This document shows, piece by piece, positions 43,701 through 55,434 of a stretch of 64,000 nucleotides of DNA. The notes beneath the pieces are model-generated. The model was given only the letters and a program-made list of their open reading frames with translations, was not told the origin of the DNA and did no database searches. This DNA comes from Linanthus parryae (lineage: Eukaryota > Streptophyta > Magnoliopsida > Ericales > Polemoniaceae): NCBI GenBank assembly GCA_023055425.1, contig JALGPY010000003.1:53305891-53369890 (forward strand), written 5' to 3'. The position numbers were made by a program, and so were the translations under genes. Positions within the stretch are counted from its first letter, which is position 1. Every line of letters starts with the position of its first letter.

Positions 43701-46381
43701 GCAATGTCAGGAATATTTTCTGTAGCTCAAGCCTCTCACCCCACTTTTGCTCCATCTCTTTTGGTACATCTGCTTCAATATGTGATGACGAATTCATTTG
43801 ATTGTATCCAGTCTGCGCTCCTTGCACTATCCTAATGGGATTGTTATCCTTTGCAATAATGCTTTTCTCGTCTATTAACTATTGGGAGATAATGTTGTTC
43901 TCATGTGGTATCATGGTTCTTCCAAGCTGAACAAGGGTGGTTCTGGTTTCAGGTTGACATCCTCAAATTTCTAAGGGAATCCATTTACTGGCAGAGGTCT
44001 GTGGGCCGAGACCACGTAATTCCAATGCACCATCCAAATGCTTTCAGATTTCTTCGGGAGCAGGTGAATGCATCTATTCTTATTGTTGCAGATTTCGGCC
44101 GTTACTCCAAGATTATGTCAAATTTGAGCAAAGATGTAGTGGCCCCATACGTGCATGTTGTTGATTCATTTACTGATGACAACCCGTCAGACCCATTTGA
44201 GTCTCGTTCAACACTTCTATTCTTCCGGGGTAGGACAGTGAGGAAAGATGTAAGTTAAATTTTGTAGTTGAACGTGACTATGTTTAGTTTTTCCCACCGG
44301 AGTTGAAATACTCATCCCTGTATTGTATTGCAGGAAGGAGTTGTCCGTGCTAAACTGGCAAAGATATTGGCTGGTCATGAGGATGTCCACTATGAAAGGA
44401 GTAGAGCAACAGAAGAAAACATAAAATTGGTATGCATATATTAAGAGAATAAGGATTCTGAATTTAGGTTTTATTTACAAACTTTTACTCTATATTAGAG
44501 TTTTATCCGTGCATCCTTCTCTAGATATCTTAGAATCTACACTTCAAGAACTTACCTACTAGGCTACTACTACCTCCGTTTCTTCTCTTTAGTCTGCGTT
44601 TAACTTTTCAACCCGTAACTGAGTAACTTTGACTCGGTGATTTGGATAACAAAACGATAAAATTGTTTGACAATTTTTGCATGGTGTTGTAGAGAAAACT
44701 TTAGTCTATAACACCATGCAAAGATTGCCAAATTCTTGTATCATTTTGCTAATCAAATCACCTGGTCAAAGTGACCCAGTGAATAGTGACAAAAAGTGAA
44801 GTAACCTGACAGAGAAGAAACAGAGGTAGTATTTGTTTGCTTCATTTGATGCTCACTTATAAAGCTCGTCTCCTGATATGTTATACTTGAAAGTGAAACA
44901 TTACATTTGAAATCTGATCGCAAACAAATGGTATACACTCGCTAGTCTGCATTCTGGTGGTGGCAGTGACATCCTGATTTCTTATATAATTAAATGTTCT
45001 TTTCTGCTCTGATTGAGAAGAGAAACTTCCTTTTCTGGGTAGAAAATGAAGAAGAAAATAACAGTAATAACTAGCTCATGTGAGAAGAAGCTTCCATTGA
45101 CTCATGGTGGGTGAGGAGAATTAACGCTATTAACAGAAAAAGTGGATAGAGGATTGATAATCTAAAATGAAGCGTACACTACAAGACTCATTCACAGACA
45201 GCAGGGAGCTTGTTATAGTATGTGAGGTTACTGGCTCTGCGTTTTCTAAGTCAACTAGAGAGAAATGTGTAGATTGATGTGTTCACACAAAGATATAGCT
45301 CCTCCTGTGTCTCTTTCCCTTCAAATTTCTCTATCTGCATAGAACAAAGAATAAGCAGTAAAGAAGTAATTTCTGGTGCTGAAAGAAACCTAACAGCTAT
45401 ATTACCAAATGACTTTGGGGTGATTCCGCTTATATTTCAGTGCGTTAGTGTCAAGATCTAGGAAATCTTGTAAAACTGGCATTTTATACCGCATTACTCC
45501 ATTTGTTCTTTGCCACTGATAACTGGCCATTCAGCAAGATTATAAAGAACATATAGTGGTTGAACCCCAGTATTCTTTGTTCTGCTCAAATCCAGTGACT
45601 TTGTTTCCCCCCCTTATGTTGCTTACTCAGAGAGTGATGGTAGCCCGTAGTTTAGAAAGTGAAGGCAAGTTTGGATGATTCTAACTGAAAGCGGATCCTT
45701 GGCCTTTGAGATGGGGTAATGGTTGTGTTTTATTGGTTGCCCATGTCATTCAGCTTAGTGCACCAGAAAGGACAGGATTCAGTAAAAAGTGACCCAATCC
45801 CATGTTTTGCACATCAATAAAATAAGTTCCATGCCCTCATAGCGCAGCCCCTTTTATTCAAAATCCAAACTGTATTTGACGAGACTAAATACATTTGTTC
45901 CATCTTCCAACTATCTATGCAACTAATCTCTAATTAGCTTTATTTCTTGTTTTGCCAGTCCTCGGAAGGAATGCGTACATCAAAGTTCTGTTTACATCCA
46001 GCAGGAGACACACCTTCCTCGTGCCGCCTGTTTGACGCTATCGTGAGCCACTGTGTCCCCGTCATTGTCAGCGACCAAATTGAGCTCCCCTATGAGGATG
46101 AACTAGACTACACACAGTTTTCAGTTTTCTTCTCGGTGAAAGAGGCTTTGGAACCTGAATACATGGTCACCCAGCTCCGGCAATTTCCAAAAGAGAAATG
46201 GCTTGGAATGTGGAAGAGGCTTAAAGCTATATCCCATCAATTTGAATATCAGTATCCTCCCAAATCAGAAGATGCCGTGAACATGATCTGGAGACAGGTA
46301 AAGCACAAGGTACCTGCTGCTAAATTGGCTGTACATAGAAGCCGGAGGTTGAAAATACCAGACTGGTGGAACCGCCGGTGA
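40740..46381 (+). CDS. GT47 exostosin-family glycosyltransferase (4 exons, 426 aa)
   Basis: Exons 40740-41204, 43953-44249, 44334-44429, 45959-46381, all phase 0 with GT-AG introns; stop TGA at 46379. A second Met at codon 3 could also start. Residues about 4-25 ([18 protein letters not shown]) form a signal anchor, so a type II Golgi enzyme is expected. The exostosin domain follows: [80 protein letters not shown], then the donor-side half [41 protein letters not shown] and [12 protein letters not shown]. From memory it resembles the Arabidopsis At1g67410/ARAD-like clade; sugar specificity (arabinosyl, glucuronosyl or other) is not shown by the sequence. N-glycosylation sites NET, NMT, NAS. 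The gene looks intact, unlike everything around it. Confidence 0.93.
41205..43952 (+). other. GT47 intron 1 (2748 bp)
   Basis: GTAGGT donor and TTCTGGTTTCAG acceptor. Long for this gene family. It holds a TC microsatellite (about 42826-42865) and no recognisable gene. A transposon remnant may lie within, but no ends were found. Confidence 0.85.
42826..42865 (+). repeat. TC/CTCG microsatellite in intron 1
   Basis: About 13 consecutive CT units interrupted by GCTCGCT, then more CT. Simple sequence repeat. Confidence 0.9.
44570..44829. mobile_element. Stowaway MITE in GT47 intron 3
   Basis: 260 bp with terminal inverted repeats CTACCTCCGTTTC and GAAACAGAGGTAG (one mismatch; Stowaway consensus CTCCCTCCGTTTC), flanked by TA (44568-44569, 44830-44831). 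The interior folds back: GCATGGTGTTGTA near 44680 pairs with ATAACACCATGC near 44715, plus the symmetric AACTTTGACTCGGTGATTTG / AAATCACCTGGTCAAAGT. No coding capacity. It inserts in the 1529 bp intron 44430-45958 without touching splice sites. Confidence 0.88.
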
Positions 46382-46974
46382 TAATAATTCTGAAAATCCA
46401 GCCATGCTGTTTTTTTTTTTTTTTTTACATACTGTACATTAAGAAGGATTCAATTGGCTACACACAAAAGGGGGCAGAACGACAATATCCGGAGGTACAT
46501 CCTTTACTCTCTTCACAGGAAGGGAAAATTAAATTAGTTTTAGCTTCTTTCAGTGATTCTTTTGCATTCTTGGACTGTCTATCCACAGCCGTGCATGTTT
46601 TGGCTAAATGTGAATTTTGCAATTAGGGATTCTTTTGCTGTGGTCCGGAGGGTTCAAATTTCTTCTTGTTCGATACTGATGATATGTGTAGAAGTTTTGT
46701 TGCAACAATTTATTGAACAGATTCTTATGCTCTTCCAAGCGGAAGCAAGAGGCATTTCAAAGGCCCTGAGATTGCCTACTTTCCCATGGATAATCATACA
46801 TAGAGATGCTCACAGACTCACGATAGATCTCGTTAAAATTGCTTACAACGGAAAGAATTTAACTTCAGTACCAGAACATTAGGAGAAGATATCCGTTTCC
46901 TAGCCCAGTCTTATGACAGTTGTACATTTACTTTTGTCGAGTGTGATGATCTGATTAGTGCATGATGTCGCTCA
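46382..46974 (+). other. 3' flank / 3' UTR of the GT47 gene
   Basis: Contains a T18 run at about 46411-46428 and otherwise unstructured sequence. The polyadenylation site cannot be fixed. No other gene seen; small ORFs here have no recognisable content. Confidence 0.5.
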
Positions 46975-49900
46975 TCGATTAGGAGTAGGACGTCCCGAAA
47001 AGAGATACTATGTAGCTACAAATGTTTAAATTATTAAGAACTTTAAACTAGAATGCGGAAATTTAAATTTGAGCGCGTTCTAAAAACAATAAGCGAATAT
47101 GAGCATAGAGTTACACGTATCAGAAATTCAAATAGTATATCATGACAATCTAGACGCATAATTTCAGAGTTGTTTGCAGTTAGTCTCACATCTGTGGTAC
47201 ATTTAGCTGACATAATGCCGAGCTCAGTAGCATGAGCCTGTAACCAAACGGGGCATTAAAATTATTGAATCGGTGTATGGTAATTCCAACCCACCATGGG
47301 TTGTCAAAGCATTTTAAAATGACAAACAAATCCAAAGTCTGTCTTTACCATTTTACCAAACAATCACTTTTTGTAGTTGTCGAAGCATTCTAAACTAACA
47401 GTTTTCAGAGATGATAGTACTTGTCTTTAGAATTTTACCGGCTTCACCAAACTGTCACATTTTGTTTGTCGAAGCATTCTAACTAAACGGCATGTGTTTC
47501 AATAAAAAATATTTTTTTAAATACATTTATCTAAAAAATAGGATTGTCAAATAAGCACTCAGTCTTAAATATTATGCGAGTCAGCCCTTCATAACCACTG
47601 ATGTTATTAGTGATGCCTTGTGTAAGAGAAGGATGTCACCAAAATGGATACTATGTAGCTACGAATGTCTAAATTATTAAGAATTTTAAACTAGAACGCG
47701 AAAATTTAAAATGAATGCGTTATAAGAACAAGAAGCGTGTATGGGCATCGAGTTACATGTGTCTGAAATTCAAATAGTATACCATGAGATTCTAAAAGCA
47801 GAATTTCAGACTTGTTTGCAGTTAGTTCCACACCGGTCAAACTAATCAGATCATTACTAATGATAATGTTGTCCATTTACTTGGCATAATGCAGAGCTTA
47901 GCAGCATGAGCCTGTAACCAAGTGGGGCATTGAAATGATTGATGGTTCCATCCCCATGATTGATGGTTCCATCCCCATCCCACCATGGGTTGTCATAGCT
48001 ATTTCAAAACGACTAACAAATCCATCCAAAGTCTTTCTTTACCATTCAACCAAACAATCACTTTTTGCAGTTATCGAAGAATTCTAAACTAACTTATTTC
48101 AAAGATAATAGTACTAGTCTATAGCATTTTACCGGCTTCACCAAACTGTCACTTTTTGTTTGTCGAAGCAATTTAACTAAAGGGCATGTGTTTCAATAAA
48201 AATAATATTTTTAAATACATTTTTTTAAAAAATAGAATTGTCAAACAAGTACTCAGTCTTAAGTATTATGCGAGTCAGCCCTTCATAATTACTGGTGTTA
48301 TTAGTGATGCCTTGTGTACGAGAAGGATGTCACCAAAATGGATTCTACGTAGCTACGGATGTCTAAATTATTAAGAGTTTTTAATTAGAACGCGGAAATT
48401 TAAAATTGAACGCATTCTAAGAACAAGAAGCGAGTATGAGCATCGAGTTACATGTATCTGAAATTGAAATAGTATACCATGAGAATCTAGAAGCAGAATT
48501 TCAGAGTTGTTTGCAGTTAGTCCCACACCAGTCAAACTAATCTGACTATTACAAATTATAATATTGTCCATTTACCTGGCATAATGCCGAGCTCAGTAGC
48601 ATGAGCCTGTAACCAAGCGGGGCATTAAAATGATTGAATCGGTGGATGGTGATTCCAACCCACCATGGGTTGTCATAGCCATTTCAAAACGACTAACAAA
48701 TCCAAAGTCTTTCTTTACCATTCAACGAAACAGTCACTTTTTGTAGTTGTCAAAGCATTCTAAACTAACGTTTTTCAAAGATAATAGTACTAGTCTTTAG
48801 CATTTTACCGGCTTTACCAAACTGTCACTTTTTGTTTGTCGAAGCATTCTAACTAAACGGCATGTGTTTCGATAAAAATAATATTTTTAAATACATTTAT
48901 TTAAAAAATAGAGTTGTCAAACAAGTACTCAATCTTAAATATTATGCGAGTCCGCCCTTCATAATAACTGGTGTTATTAGTGATGCCTTGTGTACGAGAA
49001 GGATGTCACCAAAATGGATACTATGTAGCTACGAATGTCTAAATCATTATGAACTTTAAACTATACTGCGGACATTTAAATTAGAACACGTTCTAAGAAC
49101 AAGAAGCGAGTACGGGTATCGAGTCACACTTATCTGAAATTCAAATAGTATACCATGAGAAATTAGAAGCAAAATTTCAGAGTTGTTTGCAGTTAGTTCC
49201 ACACCAATCAAACTAATCAGACTATTACTAATTATAATGTTGTCCATTTACTTGGCATAATGCCGAGCTCAGTAGCATGTCATAGCATTTAAAAACGACT
49301 AACACCAAAATCTTTTTTTACCATTCAACCAGACAATAATTTTTTGTAGTTGTCGAAGCATTTCAAACTAACACTTTTCAAAGATAATAGTACTAGTCTT
49401 TTTTTGTAGTTGTCGAAGCATTCTAAACTAACACTTTTAAAAGATCATAGTACTAGTCTTTAGCGTTTTATCAGATTCACCAAATTGTTACTTTCTACTT
49501 GTCGAAGCGTTCTAACTAAATTGCATGTGTTTCAATAAAAACAATATTTTTAAATACATTTATTTAAATAATAGAGTTGTCTTAAATATTATGAGAGTCA
49601 GTCCTTCGTAATCTCTGGTGTTACTAGTGATGCCTTGTGTAGGAGTAGGATGACCCTAAAAGAGATAATGTGTACCTACGAATGTCTAAATTATTAAGAA
49701 CTAAAAACTAGAACGCGGAAATTTAAATTTGAATGCGTTCTAAAAACAAGAAGCGAGTATAACCATCGAGTTACACTGATCTGTAATTCAAATATTGTAT
49801 ATCATAAGAATCTAGACGCAGAATTTCTGAGATATTGCATTTAGTCCCACACAAGTCAAACTAATCAGACTATTACTAGTTATAATGTGATACATTGACT

Positions 49901-51300
49901 TGACATAATTCCGAGCTCAGTAGCATGAGCCTGTAATCAAGCGGGGCATTAAAATGATTGAATCGGTGGATGATAATTCCAACCCAACATGGGTTGTTAA
50001 CGCATTTCAAAACGACCAACAAATCCAAAGTCTTTCTTCACAATTCAACCAAACAATCACTTTTTGTAGTTGTCGAAGCATTCTAAACTAACAGTTTTCA
50101 AACATGATAGTACTAGTCTTTTAACGTTTTACCAGCTTCCCCAAATTGTCACTTTTTATTTGTCAAAGCATTCTAACTAAATTGCATGTGTTTTAATAAA
50201 AATAATATTTTTAAATACATTTATTTAAAAAAATAGAGTTGTCAAACAAACACTCAGTCTTAAATATTATGAGAGTCTGCCCTTCATAATCTCTGGTGTT
50301 ATTAGTGATGCCTTGTGTAGGAGTAGGATGACCCAAAAAGTGATCACCTAGGAATGTCAAAATCTTTATGAACTAAAAACTAGAACGCGGAAATTTAAAT
50401 TTGAACGCGTTCTAAAAACAAGAAGCGAGTATAACCATCTAGTTACACGGATCTTTAATTCAAATATGGTACACCATTAGAATTTAGACTCAGAATTTCA
50501 GAGATATTGCATTTAGTCCCACATCAGCCAAACTAATCAGACTATTACTAGTTATAATTTGATACATTGACTTGATATAATGTTGCTTAGTAGCATGTGC
50601 CTGTAACCAAGCGGGGAATCAAAATGATTGAATCGGTGGATGGCGGATGGTAATTCCAACCCACCATGGGTTGTCACAACGCATTTCAAAACGACTAATA
50701 AATTCGAAGTCTTTCTTTACCATTCAACCAAACAATCACTTTTTGTAGTTGTCGAAGAACAATCACTTTTTGTAGTTGTCGAAGCATTCTAAACTAACAG
50801 TTTTCAAAGATAATAGTACTAGTCTTTAGCGTTTTACCGGCTTCACCAAATTGTCACTTTTTGTTTGTCGAAGCATTCTAACTAAATTTCATGTGTTTCA
50901 ATAACATAACATTTTTAAATACATTTATTTAAAAAATAGAGTTGTCAAACAAGCACTCAGTCCTAAATATTATGAGAGTTAGCCCTTCATAATCTCTGGT
51001 GTTTTTAGTGATGCCTTGTGTAGGAGTAGGATGGCCCCAAGAGAGATATTGTGTACCTACGAATGTCTAAATTATTAAGAACTAAAAACTAGATCGCGAA
51101 AATTTAATTTTGAAAGCGTTTCTAAAAACAAGAAACAGAACTTTAGAGTTACTCATAGCCGAAATTCAAATAGTATACCATGAGAATTTAGACGCAAAAT
51201 TTTGGTGTTGTTTGAAGTTAGTCCCACGTCAGTTAAACTAATCAAACTACTACTAGTTACATTGTGGTACATTTATATAACCTAATTCCGAACACACGTA
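46975..51300. repeat. Tandem array of ~680 bp units
   Basis: Six to seven head-to-tail units. The landmark GATGCCTTGTGTA occurs at 47612, 48306, 48982, 49629, 50307 and 51010 (spacings 694, 676, 647, 678, 703); a degenerate first unit starts near 46975 (GATTAGGAGTAGGACG). Each unit also has CTAAATTATTAAGAACT, ACGCGGAAATTTAAAT, CATGAGCCTGTAACCAAGCG, CCAACCCACCATGGGTTGTC and CACTTTTTGTAGTTGTCGAA. Units are perhaps 80-90% identical, so the array is not very young. No coding frame persists. Shorter internal duplications occur (about 49330-49440 and 50730-50790). Confidence 0.92.
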
Positions 51301-52140
51301 ACTTTATTTTCTTGTTTCACTAGGGACACAACGGGGAGGGAACATGTCTCAGGTCACTAAATTCACCAATCAAAACTAATTAGGACAGCATCGACATGCG
51401 TATCGAAAGTGGGACTTACCTCCTATGCATCCAAGACTTTGCATGTTGAATGTGGACGGGGCGAGTTTCGGTTGAAGGCATACTATAATAAAGTGGAAGA
51501 TTAAAAAACCCTGGTAGGATCATTTTGGGCAGACAATTAGACGGTCACTTGGTTTCATGTTTGTTGATTCAAGACTTCTAAGTGTGATTATGGAAGTAAT
51601 CATTTAGAGTGATGAAAGACAAAGTATCTCTAAGTCATCAAGGCTCCAAGGCCTTGAGATATTGATCAAAGCGTCAAAGCTTTGACAACTGCTTTCTTAT
51701 GAACTGTGATTTGACAATCTTGTGTTGCAGGTGTTCAATCTTATGCTTAAGATCAGATACTTGTTTAAAATCTTCTGGTTATCTATTCTTCATATGTCTA
51801 ACATATTGCAGATATCAGAATTAGATTAAATCAAAGAACTTTGGTGATACAGTTGTAAAAACTGTGAAGAATGTTCAGAGCTCCAAGGCCTTGAGATATG
51901 CCTTGAGCTGCCAACAGTTTTCACAAACCTAACTTGATTCTTTCTTGCAGGATTTGATCATTGTTATTATGATTGTTTAATGACTTTTACAAGTCTTAAA
52001 CTGGTTTGTGTTGGTTTATATGATTGATTGGTAATCAGGTTAATAGCTTATTTATTTGATTCAGTTTTATTCATAAACTGAATGTCCAAACAGACTTAGT
52101 GTTGTTATATATATTTGAATTTTGTTTGTTGCTATGCTTA
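51301..52140. other. Flank before copia element, with RNase H scrap
   Basis: Near 51440-51475 a short reading LCMLNVDGASFG recalls the start of a plant LINE RNase H domain, but it ends at once. From about 51636 the word CCAAGGCCTTGAGATAT appears twice (about 51645 and 51882), which ties this region to the copia element that follows; it may be its 5' LTR or flank. Confidence 0.4.
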
Positions 52141-52613
52141 ATGTTGTTGCAGGATTTTCAAATGTGCAATCTTATCACAACAAACTCCAACGGATATCTA
52201 CTCAGAGCTGTTGAGAAATGCAGTTGAATAGGATGAGGATTTGAAGGAACAGAGATCCTAAAATCTCTCATTCAGTTGCTCGAAGTAGATAAAAGACTTG
52301 TTTGAATTTGAAAGAGTAGAGAAGCTTACGGAGAATAGAAATCAAGTGAAAAGAAGGAGAGTTACATTCGTGGACGATCAGACAATCAATCCTCACAACT
52401 TCAAGCTTCAATCAGTGCTTTCAGATTGGTATAGAGTAGAACAATTTAAATTCTGTGTTTTTAAATTACTTTGCTTCAATTACTTTTTGCTTTCAAATCA
52501 AGTGAAAAGAACAATTTAAATTCTGTGTTTTTAGCAAAAATTTCCCATACTCTATTCAACCCCACCTTCTAGAGTATTTTGATCCTGTAATTAGTCTACA
52601 TTGCAAACTTTCA
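52141..52613 (+). mobile_element. 5' LTR, right end, of forward copia element
   Basis: Ends …CATTGCAAACTTTCA two bases before the primer site. Near the end is a TTCAACCCCACCTTCTAG stretch typical of copia R/U5. It contains a local duplication of about 30 bp (AAATCAAGTGAAAAGAA at about 52341 and 52496; CAATTTAAATTCTGTG at about 52442 and 52511). The left boundary was not found and no convincing match to the sequence after 57008 was seen. Confidence 0.5.
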
Positions 52614-52615
52614 AT

Positions 52616-52628
52616 TGGTATTAGAGCT
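52616..52628 (+). promoter_or_regulatory. Primer binding site (tRNA-Met, degenerate)
   Basis: TGGTATTAGAGCT, one or two changes from TGGTATCAGAGCC, directly after the LTR. Confidence 0.8.
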
Positions 52629-52663
52629 TGGGTCACTACTAGAGATCTAAAAATCTTGTGACT

Positions 52664-53514
52664 ATGAGTAATGTAGGAGATGGTGGTTTCTCTCAAGGAA
52701 GGGCAGCAAACAGACCTCCATTGTTCTGTGGTGACAACTTCATGCACTGGAAGGCATTGATGAAGATGTTCATCATAGATCAAGACATGGAATTGTGGTC
52801 AATAATTCAGAATGGTCCTCATGAGTATTTCACTACTATTGATGGAGTTAGATGCATCAAGTCTGAGGAAAATCTCTCAGTTACTGAACTGGAAAAGGTA
52901 TCCAAAAATTACAGGCTATGAATTTGTTATACTTTGCTCTTAATGCAGATGAGTTCAACAGAGTGACAAATTGCAAAAGTGCCAAAGAAGTATGGGAAAA
53001 ACTTGTTGTAACATATGAAGGAACAAGTCAAGTCAAACAAACCAAGATCAACATACTTCTGAGGCAATATGAGCTGTTCAAGATGAACTCAGATGAAACT
53101 ATCAAGGAGATGTTCAAAAGATTCACTGATGTGGTGAACAATCTGGAGTCATTGGGAAAAAGTTTCTCAAATGAGGAAAATGTCAGGAAGATTCTGAGAA
53201 GTTTGCCAAAAGCTAAGTGGGAGCCGAAGACAACAGCTATTGAGGAAGCTCAGGATTTAAGTCTTCTTCAGCTAGATGATCTATAAGGAAAGCTGCTCAC
53301 TCATGAGATGTCTATGAAAGATGTAGAAGGTGATTTGAGTGACAACATTAAGAATCTAGCACTCAAGGCTAAAGACAATGAAAAATCTCAAAGCCTTGAG
53401 GCTGAAGATGAGCATGATGATGAAGAGGCTTTAGCATTGATCTCCAAGGCCTTGGCGAGGATTCTCAAGAAGAAGAAAAACTTTGGAAACAAAGACTACA
53501 ACAGAGAGAGATAA
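52664..53514 (+). pseudogene. Copia gag (UBN2-type), broken
   Basis: Starts at ATG 52664 (MSNVGDGGFSQGRAANRPPLF) and has FCGDNFMHWKALMKMFI and WSIIQNG, typical of copia gag. A one-base loss at about 52918 shifts the frame; it continues ALNADEFNRVTNCKSAKEVW, TYEGTSQVKQTKINILLRQYE, FTDVVNNLESLGKSF, ILRSLPKAKWEPKTTAIEEA. In-frame stops occur at 53284 and 53512. The capsid part is otherwise whole, so these breaks are fairly recent. Confidence 0.88.
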
Positions 53515-53577
53515 AGACCTTCAAGCAGCAAAGATTACAAAGGTAAGTCCTCATCACATTCACATAAAACTAAAGTA

Positions 53578-54333
53578 ATGAATTGCTTTGAATGTGGTGA
53601 TGAAGATCATTTAGTAAGGGATTGTCCACAAAAGAAGAAGAACATGAACTTTCAAAAGAAAGACAATGACAACAGAAGGAAGAAAGCAATGATGGCCTCA
53701 TGGAGCGATTCTGATTCATCAAGTGATTTAGACACAGAAGAAGAACAAGCAAATTTATGCTTCATGGCTAAACATGATGAAGAAAAGCCTTCAGACAAAC
53801 ACATTGAGGAAATGGATGTCACCAAGGCCTTGAAGGATCAGAAATTGATATTAGACAGTGGTTGTTCCAGACATATGAGTGGAAAGAAGTCTCTTTTTAC
53901 TGAGCTCACAGAGAAATATGGAGGGACAATTACACTTGGTGACAAGGAAAAATGCAATATTATTGGCATAGGTAGTATTGGTAATGGTTCTACCAACTCT
54001 ATCTCTGATGTTTATCTTGTGGATGGACTTAAATATAATCTGCTTAGTATTTCTCAGTTATGTGATAAAGGTTATAAAACTGTATTTGACAAGGATAAAT
54101 GTGTTGTGCAAGATGAGAAATCTAGAAATTGCATACTCACTGCTCCTAGATCATACAATTTATATGCTATGAGTACTAACAGTGTTGTAGGTGACAAGTT
54201 GAAGTGCCTCAAGGCCTTGAAGGAAGATTCAAAGATTTGGCATAGAAAGCTTGGGCATATTAGCATACACACCTTCAATAAACTCATCTCAAAGGACTTG
54301 GTAAGAGGTACCATCTCTAAAATTCTCAGATGA
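53578..54333 (+). pseudogene. Copia zinc knuckle, protease and pre-integrase
   Basis: Zinc knuckle CFECGDEDHLVRDC (CX2CX4HX4C), Ser/Asp-rich linker (SWSDSDSSSDLDTEEEQ), then protease active site LILDSGCSRHMSG and its flap region, then SISQLCDKGY and the integrase His motif IWHRKLGHISI. The frame is in register with the preceding gag frame but separated by a stop, and is lost by a frameshift after GTISKILR near 54310-54335. Confidence 0.9.
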
Positions 54334-54335
54334 TG

Positions 54336-55170
54336 AGATTTGCAAGGCATGTATACAAGGTAAACAAACAAGAAGCTGATTCAAGCCAAAAAATTTTGTA
54401 AGTACTTCTAGACCCTTAGAACTTATGAATATGGACTTGTGTGGTCCTATGAGAGTTCAAACTCCATAAGTTAAGAGGTATATGCTTTTTGTAGTAGATG
54501 ATTATTCTATATTTACATGAGTTATATTTATTAGAGACAAAACTGAAGCCTTATCTGAATTTTCTAAACTTTGCAAAGAGCTTCAAACTATGAAAAACTT
54601 GCATGTTGCATCTATTAGAAGTAATCATGGTAGGGAATTTGATCAGCTTGACTTTTATTTATTTTGTGTAAAGCATGGCATATCACACAACTTCTCTGCA
54701 CCTAGAACCCCTCAGCAAAATGGAGTAGTTGAGAGGAAAAATAGGACACTTGAGGATATGTCTAGAACCATGCTACTTGAAAGTAATTTGCCAAAGTATT
54801 TTTTGGTAGAAGCTGTTAATACTGCCAATTATGTGCTTAATAGATGTTTGATCAGGCCTATTTTGAAAAAGACTCCATATGAATTGTTTAAAGGCAGGAA
54901 GCCTAGTGTTTCTTATTTCAAACATTTTGGTTGTACTTGTGTGCATAATAATGGTAAAGACAATCTTGGTAAGTTTGATGCTAGAAGTGATGAAGGTGTA
55001 TTTCTTGGATATTCTCAAACTAGCAAAGTTATAGAATTTTCAATAGAAAAACCAAGATTGTGGAAGAGAGTATTCATGTGTTTTTTGATGAAAGTACTAA
55101 GGATTCTTTGAGTGAAAGTTTTACAGATCTTAATTTGAACAAGCATGAGGCTGATGATGACATTGTGAAA
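54336..55170 (+). pseudogene. Copia integrase, broken
   Basis: Continues with CKACIQGKQTRS, MDLCGPMRV (first catalytic Asp), VVDDYSIF, then IRSNHGREFDQ and APRTPQQNGVVERKNRTL (catalytic Glu), LPKYFLVEAVNTANYVLNR, TPYELFKGRKPSVSYF and FGCTC. Two or three in-frame stops occur early. The second catalytic residue, Asp in the usual SDHG motif, is Asn here. A frameshift near 55035 precedes the linker toward RT. Confidence 0.85.
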
Positions 55171-55434
55171 TAAGACAAAGGCAAAACTAAAGTGCAGAAT
55201 CAGTCAGTAGAATCTCAAGGCCTTGAACCATGGAGCCAAAATCTCATAGCCTTGAGACTGAAACTGAAACTTTCTATGATGCTCCTTCTAGTGCTTCAAG
55301 AACTCAAAGCCTTGAAGGAACATATTCCTGGACACCAAGGAAAAAGTTTAAGTATCTTGCAGACCATCCAGCTGACAATATCATATCTGATCCAACTACT
55401 GGAACTCAGACATGAGGACAGTTGAAGAACTTAT

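Noticed and set aside
46366..46882. Open frames downstream of the GT47 stop codon
   Set aside because: They start inside or just after the GT47 coding end and contain a T-run; no homology visible and probably 3' UTR.
47000..51300. Possible tRNA-like sequence in the tandem units (CCTGTAACCAAGCGGGGCATT)
   Set aside because: No cloverleaf with an anticodon stem and T-loop could be built.
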